Origin: JAJYIW01 sp963781665
Lineage (GTDB): Bacteria > Chloroflexota > Anaerolineae > Anaerolineales > Anaerolineaceae
Direction of reading: 5' to 3'
DNA length: 64,000 nt
NCBI GenBank assembly: GCA_963781665.1
Contig: CAWAGA010000002.1
Location: 992,001 to 1,056,000, forward strand
Shown here: piece after piece, positions 35,436-43,983 of the stretch
How the letters are laid out: each line of letters starts with the position of its first letter
Position numbering within the stretch: the stretch's first letter is position 1
The notes under the pieces: generated by a model
What the model was told of the DNA's origin: nothing
The model's input: the letters and a program-made list of their open reading frames with translations, nothing else
Databases searched by the model: none
Translations under genes and position numbers: made by a program

Positions 35436-37340
35436 ATGAGCAAGATAGTTGGAATTGACTTAGGTACTACAAACAGCGTCGTAGCTGTTGTTGAAGGCGG
35501 AGATCCAGTGGTTATTACGACTGCTGAAGGGTCCCGATTACTACCCTCGGTCGTTGGCTTCAATAAGAACAACGAGCGGATCGTCGGTATCCCGGCAAAA
35601 CGACAGGCTGTGATTAACCCTGAAAACACAATTTTTTCAATCAAACGCTTCATGGGACGCCACTATGAAGAGGTTAAATCAGAACGGAAGATGGTGCCCT
35701 ATGCAGTGGTACAAGGCCCGGCGGGAGATGCCCGGGTAAAAATACCGGCCAATGGAAAAGAGTATTCACCTCAAGAAATTTCAGCAATGATTTTATCGAA
35801 GTTGAAAGCCGATGCCGAAGCCTATCTGGGTGAACCGGTTACCCAGGCCGTAATTACCGTCCCGGCTTATTTCAACGACAGCCAACGCCAGGCAACCAAA
35901 GACGCAGGCAAAATCGCTGGACTGGAAGTACTGCAAATCATCAACGAACCGACAGCTTCGGCCCTGGCCTATGGCCTGGACAAGAAAGAGAACGAGACCA
36001 TCCTGGTCTTCGACCTGGGCGGCGGTACCTTTGACGTAAGCGTTCTGGAAGTCGGTGAAGGTGTGGTTGAAGTAAAAGCCACTAACGGCGATACCCACCT
36101 GGGCGGCGATGATTGGGATGAACGCATTGTCACCTGGATGGCTGACACCTTTATGACGGAAAATGGCATCGACCTGCGAAAAGACCGCCAGGCGCTGCAG
36201 CGGCTGCGTGAAGCAGCTGAAAAGGCCAAGATCGAGCTTTCGAGCATGATGGAGACCGATATCAACCTGCCTTATATCACCGCAGACGCCAATGGTCCCA
36301 AACATTTGCAGATGAAATTGAACCGGTCTCGTTTTGAGCAAATGACTGCTGACCTGGTGCAGCGCTGCCGTGGACCTTTCGAATCAGCATTGAAGGACGC
36401 CCACCTTGATACAGCCAAGATCGATGAAGTTGTGCTGGTCGGTGGCTCTACCCGCATGCCCATGGTTCAGAACCTGGTACAGTCCTTGATCCACAAAGAG
36501 CCCAATAAAGGCGTGAACCCGGACGAGGTTGTGGCAATCGGCGCAGCGATCCAGGCCGGCGTGCTGGGAGGGCAGGTGAAAGACGTCCTGCTGCTCGATG
36601 TCACCCCGCTCTCGCTCGGGGTGGAAACGATGGGCGGTGTGATGACTCCGCTTATCGAGCGTAATACCACCATCCCGATCCGCAAAACCGAGGTCTTCTC
36701 GACAGCTGAAGACAGCCAGACAGCAGTAGACGTGCACGTGTTACAGGGTGAGCGGCCTATGGCGGCTGATAACATGAGCCTGGGACGCTTCCGGTTGGAT
36801 GGCATTGCACCGGCTCCGCGCGGCATGCCACAGGTTGAAGTGACCTTCGACATTGATGCAAACGGCATCCTCAATGTGACCGCCCGAGATAAGGCGACCA
36901 GCAAAGAGCAAAAGGTGACTATTACGGCATCGACTAACCTCAACAAGGACGAAATCGACCGGATGGTCAATGAAGCCCGCCAGAATCAGGCTGCCGATGC
37001 CAGGCGAAAAGAATTGGCTGAAGCTCGTAATACTGGTGATAACACTGTTTACCAGGCAGAAAAAACCTTGGGTGACCTGGGTGATAAAATCCAGGGTAAC
37101 ACCCGCAGCGATCTGGAAAGTAAAATCAAAGATTTGCGCCAGGCGATTCAGGGAGATGATATCAACAAGATCCGAAACCTGGCACAAGACCTGCAGAACA
37201 TTCTGAACGCGGTGGGCCAACAGGCCTATTCAGCTGATCAGCAACCTGCAGGTAACAAAAATGGCGGCAATCACCAGGGCGCTAAGCCTGGAGATGGTGG
37301 CGAAGGTGAAGTCATCGAAGGTGAATTCACCGAAGCATAA
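35436..37340 (+). CDS. dnaK: Molecular chaperone DnaK (Hsp70)
   Basis: A 634-residue Hsp70. The ATPase domain shows IVGIDLGTTNSVVAVVEGG, VPAYFNDSQRQATKDAG, LVFDLGGGTFDVS and VLVGGSTRMPMVQ. The substrate-binding domain and a helical lid follow, and the C-terminus is acidic (GEVIEGEFTEA). The N-terminal region has no long GrpE-contact insertion loss. AAAAGGAG precedes the ATG. No grpE or dnaJ is next to it, so it appears to be transcribed alone and ends at a strong terminator. Confidence 0.97.
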   Translation: MSKIVGIDLGTTNSVVAVVEGGDPVVITTAEGSRLLPSVVGFNKNNERIVGIPAKRQAVINPENTIFSIKRFMGRHYEEVKSERKMVPYAVVQGPAGDARVKIPANGKEYSPQEISAMILSKLKADAEAYLGEPVTQAVITVPAYFNDSQRQATKDAGKIAGLEVLQIINEPTASALAYGLDKKENETILVFDLGGGTFDVSVLEVGEGVVEVKATNGDTHLGGDDWDERIVTWMADTFMTENGIDLRKDRQALQRLREAAEKAKIELSSMMETDINLPYITADANGPKHLQMKLNRSRFEQMTADLVQRCRGPFESALKDAHLDTAKIDEVVLVGGSTRMPMVQNLVQSLIHKEPNKGVNPDEVVAIGAAIQAGVLGGQVKDVLLLDVTPLSLGVETMGGVMTPLIERNTTIPIRKTEVFSTAEDSQTAVDVHVLQGERPMAADNMSLGRFRLDGIAPAPRGMPQVEVTFDIDANGILNVTARDKATSKEQKVTITASTNLNKDEIDRMVNEARQNQAADARRKELAEARNTGDNTVYQAEKTLGDLGDKIQGNTRSDLESKIKDLRQAIQGDDINKIRNLAQDLQNILNAVGQQAYSADQQPAGNKNGGNHQGAKPGDGGEGEVIEGEFTEA

Positions 37341-37350
37341 CAATAGAAAA

Positions 37351-37384
37351 CCCTCGTTTTCCCCCCGAAAACGGGGGTTTTTTT
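37351..37384 (+). terminator. Rho-independent terminator of dnaK
   Basis: Stem CCCTCGTTTTC / GAAAACGGGGG (11 pairs, one G-U), loop CCCCC, followed by seven T. It starts 10 nt after the dnaK stop. Confidence 0.93.
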
Positions 37385-37430
37385 ATTTCACAGCTTATTT
37401 TTCCCACAGCGATCAGCCATAAACCAATCT

Positions 37431-37470
37431 ATTGACACCTAGTATACCGAATGGTATACTAGGTGTCAAT
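37431..37470. promoter_or_regulatory. Perfect 18-4-18 dyad holding symmetric promoters, tetR operator
   Basis: Arms ATTGACACCTAGTATACC and its exact complement flank GAAT. On the plus strand it holds TTGACA (37432-37437), 17 nt, TATACT (37455-37460). By symmetry the minus strand has the same promoter (37469-37464 and 37446-37441). The core GTATACC-GAAT-GGTATAC looks like a TetR-family operator. The TetR gene starts about 40 nt downstream, so self-repression is likely. The sequence is seen; the binding is inferred. Confidence 0.75.
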
Positions 37471-37508
37471 GAAACGAGTAATTGCCTTGATTAAATTGGA
37501 AAAATTTT

Positions 37509-38074
37509 TTGGATAACCGCCAAAAATCCTGGAGTGCGCTCTTACCTTGTTTGCCTCGCGTGGTTATGATGCCACCGGCATCCAGGAGATCGTTGACGCA
37601 GCCGGGATTACCAAACCCACACTTTATCATTACTTTGGCAGCAAGCGCGGTTTGCTGGATTGCCTGCTCGAAGAACGGTTTAATCAGCTCACCGCCGCCA
37701 TCACCGTTGCCACAGTCTATCAATCGGACCTACCGAATACCCTGGACCGGGTTGCTGAGGCCTATTTCATCTTTGCAGCAGCGAACCAGGATTGGTACCG
37801 CATGCAGCTCTCCATGTGGTTTGCACCCACCGGAAGCGAACCATTTCAAGCCGTAGCACCATTAAATGTCAGGCATTACCAGATCCTCGAAGACCTGTTT
37901 ACCACGGCGACACACGACCACGGAAACATGAATGGCCGGCAGAGGGCTTACGCCACGACCTTTCTGGGGATGGTCAATACATACATTGGCATGGCATTCA
38001 ATGGATATGTACAGCTGAACGACGCCCTACGCCACCAGGGTGTTCACCAATTCATGCATGGGATTTTCTCCTAG
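37509..38074 (+). pseudogene. TetR-family transcriptional regulator, frameshifted near the N-terminus
   Basis: The frame open to 38074 encodes a TetR helix-turn-helix (FASRGYDATGIQEIVDAAG, TKPTLYHYFGSKRGLL) and a ligand-binding domain. Its first helix lacks the usual start, because a TAA sits 11 codons before the TTG at 37547. In the neighbouring frame TTG 37509 reads M-D-N-R-Q-K. Joining the frames at the A5 run 37522-37526, with one A added, gives MDNRQK-ILECALTLFASRG, a typical TetR N-terminus of a protein of about 189 residues. So one base seems missing. Another possible start is ATG 37469, 8 nt after the -10 box, but its frame hits the TAA. It probably represses its own dyad promoter. 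Confidence 0.8.
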
Positions 38075-38259
38075 GCTAGCATTTGCCAACTGCTTTCAAC
38101 CACGATTTTCCGAATTAACCGAATGGTTGTGAGGAAAACTGAAATAAGCAAATTAATTCTCACGATATATACCTAACGGTAGGTAAACGCATTTCGAGAT
38201 CTTTTAATTCTCGACGCGAATATTGATATCCCTTGATCTAAAATCAACCGGAGGAATTA
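38075..38259. other. Intergenic region before the GH13 gene, 185 nt
   Basis: A+T-rich. It contains the inverted repeat at 38170-38185 and a strong GGAGG ribosome site at 38250-38254. I see no terminator after tetR. Confidence 0.5.
38170..38185. promoter_or_regulatory. Inverted repeat upstream of the GH13 gene, candidate operator
   Basis: TACCTA-ACGG-TAGGTA is a perfect 6-4-6 repeat, 74 nt before the GH13 start. It resembles TetR-family half-sites in style but differs from the tetR dyad, so a link to that regulator is only a guess. Confidence 0.4.
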
Positions 38260-39643
38260 ATGACATCATCCTATTGGATCGACGAAGCTATTATCTATGC
38301 CCTTTACCCACTTGGATTTTGCGGCGCACCATCACACAATGACTTCAATGCTCCACCCCAGCCAAGAACTCTCGAAATTGCTCGAGTGGACCGGTCACCT
38401 ATCTGATTTGGGGATCAATACCCTTTCCCTGGGGCCGGTCTTTAAATCGAGCCGGCATGGTTACGATACAGCAGATTACTTCCACATTGACCGCCGCCTG
38501 GGTACACGCGAGCAATTTTCGGAATTGTGCTCCGAGCTTCACCGGCGTGGGTTCAGGGTGATGCTGGATGGCGTATTCAACCATGTAGGACGAGACTTTT
38601 GGGCCTTCCGTGAGTTGCGCAGCCATCCCGAGTCTTCACCATATGCCGATTGGTTTGCCGGTTTTCAACCTGGAAAACGCAGCCCGTTCGGCGATCCCTT
38701 CTGGTATGAAGGCTGGAATAACCATTTCGAGTTGGTCAAGCTAAACCTGCGCCATCCTGCAGTACGCGACCACCTTTTCCAGGCAGTCAACCATTGGATG
38801 GATGACTATCAGATCGACGGGCTGCGGCTTGACGCCGCCGATGCATTAGACCTGGATTTTGTGCATGCTCTGGCGGACATGTGCCACCAAAAACGGCCTG
38901 ATTTTTGGATGTGGGGTGAAATCATCCACGGCGATTACAACCGCTGGGCCGGCCCAGGTATGCTCAATTCAATCACCAACTATGAATGCTATAAAGGCCT
39001 TCACTCCAGCCTGAACGACCGCAATTACTTCGAGATAGCATACGCACTCAAGCGCCAATCAGGGTCTGATGGCATCTACAAGAATATAAGGCTTTATAAT
39101 TTTGTCGATAATCACGACGTCAACCGGGTAGCCAGCGAATTGAGAATCCCGGCTCATCTTAACCCACTTTACACTTTGTTGTTGAGCATGCCCGGTGTCC
39201 CTGCTATTTACTATGGGAGTGAATGGGGGCTGCGCGGGAAACGCACACCCTACAGCGACCAGGCGCTTCGTCCCAGGCTTGACTTGCCCCAGACCCGCTC
39301 CGATATCCCTGAGCCAGATTTACCCAATACACTCAAAAACCTGATTTCCATCCGCAAAGGTTCTCCAGCCATTCGCCAGGGTGATTACCGCGAGCTGCTG
39401 GTGCAATCCGAACAACTCGCTTTCAGCCGTAGCTTCGCAGATGAGACGATCATCGTGGTATTGAATGCGGCTCAAGGTCCGATAGAAATCGATATTACCC
39501 TTCCAGACCCGGTCAACGGCAAAGCGATCGACCTGCTGAACCGGGGTGAAGCAGTTGAAATTAAGGATAAAACCTTTCACACCACCGTCCCTGCCTGTTG
39601 GGGAAGGATATTCAAAATTGGGCAGCCAAAAACCCGTACGTGA
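38260..39643 (+). pseudogene. GH13 alpha-amylase family enzyme (cyclomaltodextrinase-like), frameshifted
   Basis: ATG 38260, with GGAGG at 38250, opens MTSSYWIDEAIIYALYPLGFCGAPSHNDF, split here as MTSSYWIDEAIIYALYP and LGFCGAPSHNDF, a typical N-terminus. The catalytic body (LLEWTGHLSDLGINTLSLGP, DGVFNHVGRDF, GLRLDAADALDLD, FWMWGEIIHGD, FVDNHDVNR) is in the next frame up to 39643. Dropping one C from the CCCC run at 38356-38359 joins NDFNAPP to SQELSKLLEW. All three catalytic acids (Asp, Glu, Asp) are present, and full length would be about 460 residues. It should hydrolyse maltodextrins. If the shift is real, only a form restarted at ATG 38297 or later could be made. Confidence 0.85.
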
Positions 39644-39662
39644 TAATTTAGACCTAATATAT

Positions 39663-39668
39663 TATAAT
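39663..39668 (+). promoter_or_regulatory. Candidate -10 box for the methyltransferase gene
   Basis: TATAAT, 25 nt before ATG 39693, which has its own GAGGAGG ribosome site. The -35 region is weak (GTGATA). Confidence 0.4.
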
Positions 39669-39692
39669 TGAACCAAACGAGGAGGATATTGA

Positions 39693-40160
39693 ATGTTTGA
39701 GAAAACGAAAGATGCAGTTGGCCCAGGTGTTTATCCACCAGTTTTATTCGGCCTGGTGTTGATGACGATTATCCTGCAGCGAGTTTTTCATGTGCCGTCG
39801 CCGTTACCCCGGTCGACTCGCATCAGCGGCATTCCACTAATGATCATGGGGCTATTATTAGGAGGGTCGGCAATCAAAGCTCAAGCTGAAGCAGGCACCC
39901 CGGTAGATCCTCATTTACCGACGACCGCCCTGGTGAAGAGCGGGCCTTACCGGTTCACCCGCAACCCGATTTACCTTTCATTCAGCTTCATGCTTACCGG
40001 TCTTGCTATTGTATTAAACACTTTTTGGTCGCTCCCATTTGTAGCCGGGATGTTGGCTATCCTCGACCGGGGTATGGTAAAACCCGAGGAAGATTACCTG
40101 GAACGCAAATTTGGAGAAAACTATAACGTTTACCGACGGAAAGTACGCAGGTGGTTATAA
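39693..40160 (+). CDS. Isoprenylcysteine-methyltransferase-like integral membrane protein
   Basis: A 155-residue protein with three or four membrane helices. The motifs GPYRFTRNPIYLSF and EEDYLERKFGENYNVYRRKVRRW are those of the ICMT/phospholipid methyltransferase superfamily that binds S-adenosylmethionine. In bacteria the substrate is usually unknown. GAGGAGG lies before the ATG, in contrast to the leaderless genes nearby. Confidence 0.87.
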   Translation: MFEKTKDAVGPGVYPPVLFGLVLMTIILQRVFHVPSPLPRSTRISGIPLMIMGLLLGGSAIKAQAEAGTPVDPHLPTTALVKSGPYRFTRNPIYLSFSFMLTGLAIVLNTFWSLPFVAGMLAILDRGMVKPEEDYLERKFGENYNVYRRKVRRWL

Positions 40161-40173
40161 GCGGCACTCTTTT

Positions 40174-40202
40174 GCGACCCTCCTCTGACCGGGGAGGGTC
40201 GC
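40174..40202 (+). terminator. GC-rich hairpin, probable terminator
   Basis: Arms GCGACCCTCC and GGAGGGTCGC with a 9-nt loop, 13 nt after the methyltransferase stop. It lacks a T run, so termination is uncertain. Confidence 0.5.
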
Positions 40203-40226
40203 AGTCAAAATAAAAAATCCTGATGT

Positions 40227-40232
40227 TATAAT
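40227..40232 (+). promoter_or_regulatory. -10 box for leaderless C39-like peptidase mRNA
   Basis: TATAAT, 6 nt before ATG 40239, with no ribosome site. Confidence 0.6.
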
Positions 40233-40238
40233 CAATGG

Positions 40239-41618
40239 ATGCGTCCCCCATATCGTTGGATTTTAATACTGTTATTGGGCGTCGTTCTACTAACAGGGCT
40301 GGGGATAGTGGCCTACAATTTGCCGCCAATCCACGAGCGTGTGGCCTGGCGGGTCGACGATGCCCTTACCCGCATCCACAATTTCTTTAATCCACCCGAG
40401 CGAACCGTCTTCGTTCCGCAGGGACAGGAAGATGCGCAGATAGCGACGATTGTTGCTGCAACCATGCAGGCGCTGACACCTACGCCAACAACTCCCTGTA
40501 TTGGAAGCACCTGTGCCACGCCAACGCCACCCTGCGCAGTCGATGGCTGCCAGACTCCAACGGTTGAAACCCCAGCGACCTCAACCCCAACCACCCTGCC
40601 TACCCTGACGCCGACCGCGATTCCGGCACAAGCCCTGCTCAAGGGCATTATCCACGAATATCAAAAGATGAACAACTGCGGCCCGACAAACCTGGCAATG
40701 GCCCTTTCTTTCTGGGGTTGGAAGGGAGACCAGATGGTGACGGCATCTTATCTGCGCCCAGGGTTTAATCCCGGGGCAGCAGACAATAAAGACGATAAGA
40801 ACGTGATGCCCTATGAAATGGTCAATTTCGTCCAGGAAAAGACGGAATTCTCCATCGTTGAACGCACCGGAGGCGATTTAGCCTTACTGAAGAATTTCGT
40901 TGCAGCCGGATTCCCGGTCCTAATCGAGAAAGGCTTCGAAGGGATCCAGTTTGAAGGTTGGATGGGACATTACGAAGTTGTGAACGGCTACGATGACGGC
41001 CAAAGTGAGTTCACTGTCCAGGATTCGTATAACGGGCCTGACCAAAAAGTAACCTACGCCAGTATGGAAAGCAACTGGCGGGCTTTCAATTATGTTTATA
41101 TGGTCATTTATCCACCCGATCACGAAGCTCAGGTTGTTTCGATCCTGGGCCCCCAGGCTGATCTGGCTTATAACCAGGCATATACTGCTCAAAAAGCTGC
41201 CGCTGAAATATCTCAACTAAGCGGTCGCGATCAATTTTTTGCGCTCTACAACCGGGGCAGCAGCCTGGTGGCACAACAAGACTATTCGGGAGCCGCGACG
41301 GCCTACGACCAGGCTTACCAGCTATATCCCTCCATCCCGGAGGCTAAGCGTCCCTGGCGGATGACCTGGTACCAGACCGGCCCTTATTTTGCCTATTACT
41401 ACACCGCCCGTTACAACGATGTGATCAATCTGGCAACCCAAACGCTCGAGAGCACCACACTTCCGGGATTGGAAGAAAGCTGGGTATGGCGCGGCCGGGC
41501 CGAAAACGCGATCGGCGACACGACCGACGCCATCTCCGATTTTAGAAGCGCCTTACTCTGGCACCCCAATTTTCAACCTGCCCTCGACGACCTGGCCCAA
41601 TTGGGAGTTTCCCCTTGA
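40239..41618 (+). CDS. Membrane-anchored C39-like peptidase with TPR region
   Basis: A 459-residue protein. It has an N-terminal helix (residues 7-26), a Thr/Pro-rich linker (80-130) with several Cys, and a papain-fold domain. Cys147 lies in MNNCGPTNLAMAL, His in GWMGHYEVVNGYDD and Asp in TVQDSYNG, the triad of peptidase C39-like proteins. The C-terminal third looks like TPR repeats (YNRGSSLVAQQDYSGAATAY, AENAIGDTTDAISDF). It should act outside the membrane, perhaps on peptide or cell-wall bonds. Its stop overlaps the sbcD TTG start, so the two are coupled. Confidence 0.85.
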   Translation: MRPPYRWILILLLGVVLLTGLGIVAYNLPPIHERVAWRVDDALTRIHNFFNPPERTVFVPQGQEDAQIATIVAATMQALTPTPTTPCIGSTCATPTPPCAVDGCQTPTVETPATSTPTTLPTLTPTAIPAQALLKGIIHEYQKMNNCGPTNLAMALSFWGWKGDQMVTASYLRPGFNPGAADNKDDKNVMPYEMVNFVQEKTEFSIVERTGGDLALLKNFVAAGFPVLIEKGFEGIQFEGWMGHYEVVNGYDDGQSEFTVQDSYNGPDQKVTYASMESNWRAFNYVYMVIYPPDHEAQVVSILGPQADLAYNQAYTAQKAAAEISQLSGRDQFFALYNRGSSLVAQQDYSGAATAYDQAYQLYPSIPEAKRPWRMTWYQTGPYFAYYYTARYNDVINLATQTLESTTLPGLEESWVWRGRAENAIGDTTDAISDFRSALLWHPNFQPALDDLAQLGVSP

Positions 41619-42847
41619 TCAAGCTGCTTCATTTTGCCGACGCCCACATCGACATGGCCAATTATGGCCGACACGACACAGCCAGCGGATTGCCGCTGCG
41701 GGTGCTGGATTTCCTCAAATCGCTGGATACGATCGTCGACGCTGCTATCCAGGAAAAGGTCGACCTGGTGATCTTTGCCGGTGACGCTTATAAAGACCGC
41801 TCACCCGCCCCAACCTTTCAACGGGAATGGGGCCAGAGGATCATGCGCCTTTCCAAGGCCGGCATCCGCACCTTGCTGCTCATTGGCAATCATGACCTCT
41901 CGCCCTCGATTGGGCGGGCCAATGCGATGCAGGAATTTGATACCCTGGACGTACCTGGCGTACAGGTGCTGGCCAGACCCTGCTTCCTGACCCCGGATGA
42001 CTTGGGCGGGCTTCCTCTGCAGGTTATGGCCTTACCCTGGATCTATCGCTCGGGGATGTTGGCGTCCAGTGGGATTAACCTCGGCGATACCCAACAGGTC
42101 GACGAGGCGATCGAGGAACGGATCATGGCGCTGGTGCAAACCTGGTTCGAATCAGCCGACCCCACCCTGCCGACCATCCTGACCGCCCACGCTTCGGTGC
42201 AGGGGGCTGTCTATGGGAACGAACGGTCGCTGTCGATCGGCGGCGATTTGATCTTATCCGGGTCGTTGGTAAAGGACCCACGCCTCGATTACGTCGCCCT
42301 GGGTCACATCCATAAACCACAAGATTTGAATAAGGGGCTGCATCCGCCGGTGATATATCCGGGTTCGATAGAACGCGTCGATTTTGGCGAGGTCGCTGAC
42401 GACAAATTCTACATTATCGCTCGCATCAGCCGGGGAAAGACCGAGGTTACGTGGCATAAGCTGGATCAAATCCGCCCATTTGTTGACCGCTTTATAACCC
42501 TGGAAAACGATCAAAACGTCACCCAAATGCTGCTCGAAGCCCTACCCGCTAAAGAGCAGCTAGAAGACGCGATCGTACGGCTGACAATTACCTACCCGCG
42601 CCAGTGGGATTCGCTGATAGATGAAGCCACCTTCCGCGAGGCCGCCGAAGGAGCCTTCGAATTCCACCTGGTTAAACATCCTCAGGTCGACCCACGCACC
42701 CGTTTGCCTGAAGGGGAATTAGCCAGCAGTATGACCACGTTGGAATTGCTCGACCTGTATTGGAAGGTTAGAGAAGAAGACGTGCAGGAAAGCGAAGCGC
42801 TGCAGAAGTTAGCCGGAGACATCATCACGGGAACGACCAGCGAGTAG
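41615..42847 (+). CDS. sbcD: SbcD-like DNA double-strand break nuclease subunit
   Basis: A 410-residue metallophosphoesterase of the Mre11/SbcD type. The metal motifs are HFADAHID, VIFAGDAYKD, LIGNHD, TAHASVQG and LGHIHKPQ. A capping domain and a helical C-terminus follow. It should process DNA ends with an SbcC ATPase, but no SbcC gene follows. The start is TTG 41615, overlapping the upstream TGA. Lack of sbcC next door leaves open a stand-alone nuclease role or a distant sbcC. Confidence 0.9.
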   Translation: MIKLLHFADAHIDMANYGRHDTASGLPLRVLDFLKSLDTIVDAAIQEKVDLVIFAGDAYKDRSPAPTFQREWGQRIMRLSKAGIRTLLLIGNHDLSPSIGRANAMQEFDTLDVPGVQVLARPCFLTPDDLGGLPLQVMALPWIYRSGMLASSGINLGDTQQVDEAIEERIMALVQTWFESADPTLPTILTAHASVQGAVYGNERSLSIGGDLILSGSLVKDPRLDYVALGHIHKPQDLNKGLHPPVIYPGSIERVDFGEVADDKFYIIARISRGKTEVTWHKLDQIRPFVDRFITLENDQNVTQMLLEALPAKEQLEDAIVRLTITYPRQWDSLIDEATFREAAEGAFEFHLVKHPQVDPRTRLPEGELASSMTTLELLDLYWKVREEDVQESEALQKLAGDIITGTTSE

Positions 42848-42861
42848 AACAGGAGAGGGAC

Positions 42862-43395
42862 ATGGTTTTAATTGCCATGGCAGGTCTTCCGGCCAGTGGG
42901 AAAAGCGTTTTAGCCGGCCTGCTTTCAAAGGCGCTGCCTGCCTTGATTTTAGATAAAGATAAGGTCCGGGCAGCATTATTCCCACCAATAGAAATTGAAT
43001 ATTCTATCACCCAGGACGACTTCTGTTTTGACACACTGCTGGAAGTAACCGGGTACCTGCTAGAAAAGGGACGCAATGTGATCCTCGACGGGCGCCCATT
43101 TGCCCACCGCTACCAGATGGACCGAGTCGTCGGGTTTGCCACCCTAACGAAAGTGCCATTGAAGGTGATTGAATGCACCTGCAGTGACGAAAGTTTTCGC
43201 CGGCGGTTGGAATCGGATGTTGTCCAGGGCCGTCACCTGGCTGCCAACCGCGGCTACGAAATGTTCCTAAAAATGCGGGCGAGCGCTGACCCGCTAATCA
43301 TCCCCCGCCTGCTGATCGATACCGACCAACCATTAAATGAATGCCTGTCATTGTGCCTGGAATATATCCGCAAAAATCCAGAACGTGCAGCATGA
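42862..43395 (+). CDS. P-loop kinase/AAA-type small ATPase
   Basis: A 177-residue P-loop protein of the small-molecule kinase type (zeta-toxin or gluconate-kinase-like). Walker A is GLPASGKS at residues 8-15, an Asp-Lys-Asp-Lys motif follows in LILDKDKVRAAL, and VILDGRPF is the second acidic motif. A lid with Arg residues is present (SFRRRLESD). Substrate unknown; no antitoxin-like gene is beside it, so a toxin role has no support. It lies 14 nt after sbcD. Confidence 0.82.
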   Translation: MVLIAMAGLPASGKSVLAGLLSKALPALILDKDKVRAALFPPIEIEYSITQDDFCFDTLLEVTGYLLEKGRNVILDGRPFAHRYQMDRVVGFATLTKVPLKVIECTCSDESFRRRLESDVVQGRHLAANRGYEMFLKMRASADPLIIPRLLIDTDQPLNECLSLCLEYIRKNPERAA

Positions 43396-43476
43396 TTTAT
43401 GTTGTTTCAGATATTTCAGGTTATCTGGCCATTGGTCGCCGTTACCTGATAATTCTAAAGGAGAATTGAAGTAATC

Positions 43477-43956
43477 ATGTCTACCAAACTCAGTCCGAGT
43501 GCTCAACGTGTCCAGGATGCCCTGACAGCCCAAGGGCTATCCAACCCGGTAGTTGAGCACGAGCACACCACTCGCAGCGCTAAAGAAGCAGCCCAAGCTA
43601 TCGGCTGCGACGTTGCTCAAATCGTCAAGTCACTCATCTTCCGGACGAAGGAGTCTCAACGCCCAATCCTGGTCCTTGCCAGCGGTCCTAACCGGGTTAA
43701 CGAAGCCCGAATGGGCGAATTGGTTGGCGAAGCCATCGAAAGAGCTGATCCCGATTTTGTTCAGGCCGTGACCGGGTTTGTAATCGGTGGAATCCCTCCT
43801 CTTGGTCACAGCACCCACATCGCTGCATACATTGACGAAGATTTGCTGCGTTTTGGCGAAATCTGGGCAGCCGCCGGAACGCCTAATGCTGTTTTCAAAT
43901 TGAGTCCTGCCGAGATGGAAATGATAACTCACGGACAGGTGGTCTCAATTAAGTGA
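43477..43956 (+). CDS. YbaK/EbsC-family aminoacyl-tRNA deacylase
   Basis: A 159-residue YbaK/ProX-type editing protein that removes wrongly attached amino acids from tRNA. The conserved Lys lies in AQIVKSLIF, and GIPPLGH and FEIWAAAGTPN-like segments follow the family. ATG 43477 has a GGAG about 14 nt upstream. That GGAG sits near the loop of AATTCT-AAAGG-AGAATT (43451-43467), which may hide it. The exact tRNA substrate cannot be told. Confidence 0.88.
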   Translation: MSTKLSPSAQRVQDALTAQGLSNPVVEHEHTTRSAKEAAQAIGCDVAQIVKSLIFRTKESQRPILVLASGPNRVNEARMGELVGEAIERADPDFVQAVTGFVIGGIPPLGHSTHIAAYIDEDLLRFGEIWAAAGTPNAVFKLSPAEMEMITHGQVVSIK

Positions 43957-43983
43957 GAAAAAAGTGTAAAATAATGGCAACCG

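Noticed and set aside
42862..43395. Zeta-toxin of a toxin-antitoxin pair
   Set aside because: The P-loop and acidic motifs fit many small kinases, and no antitoxin-like gene adjoins it.
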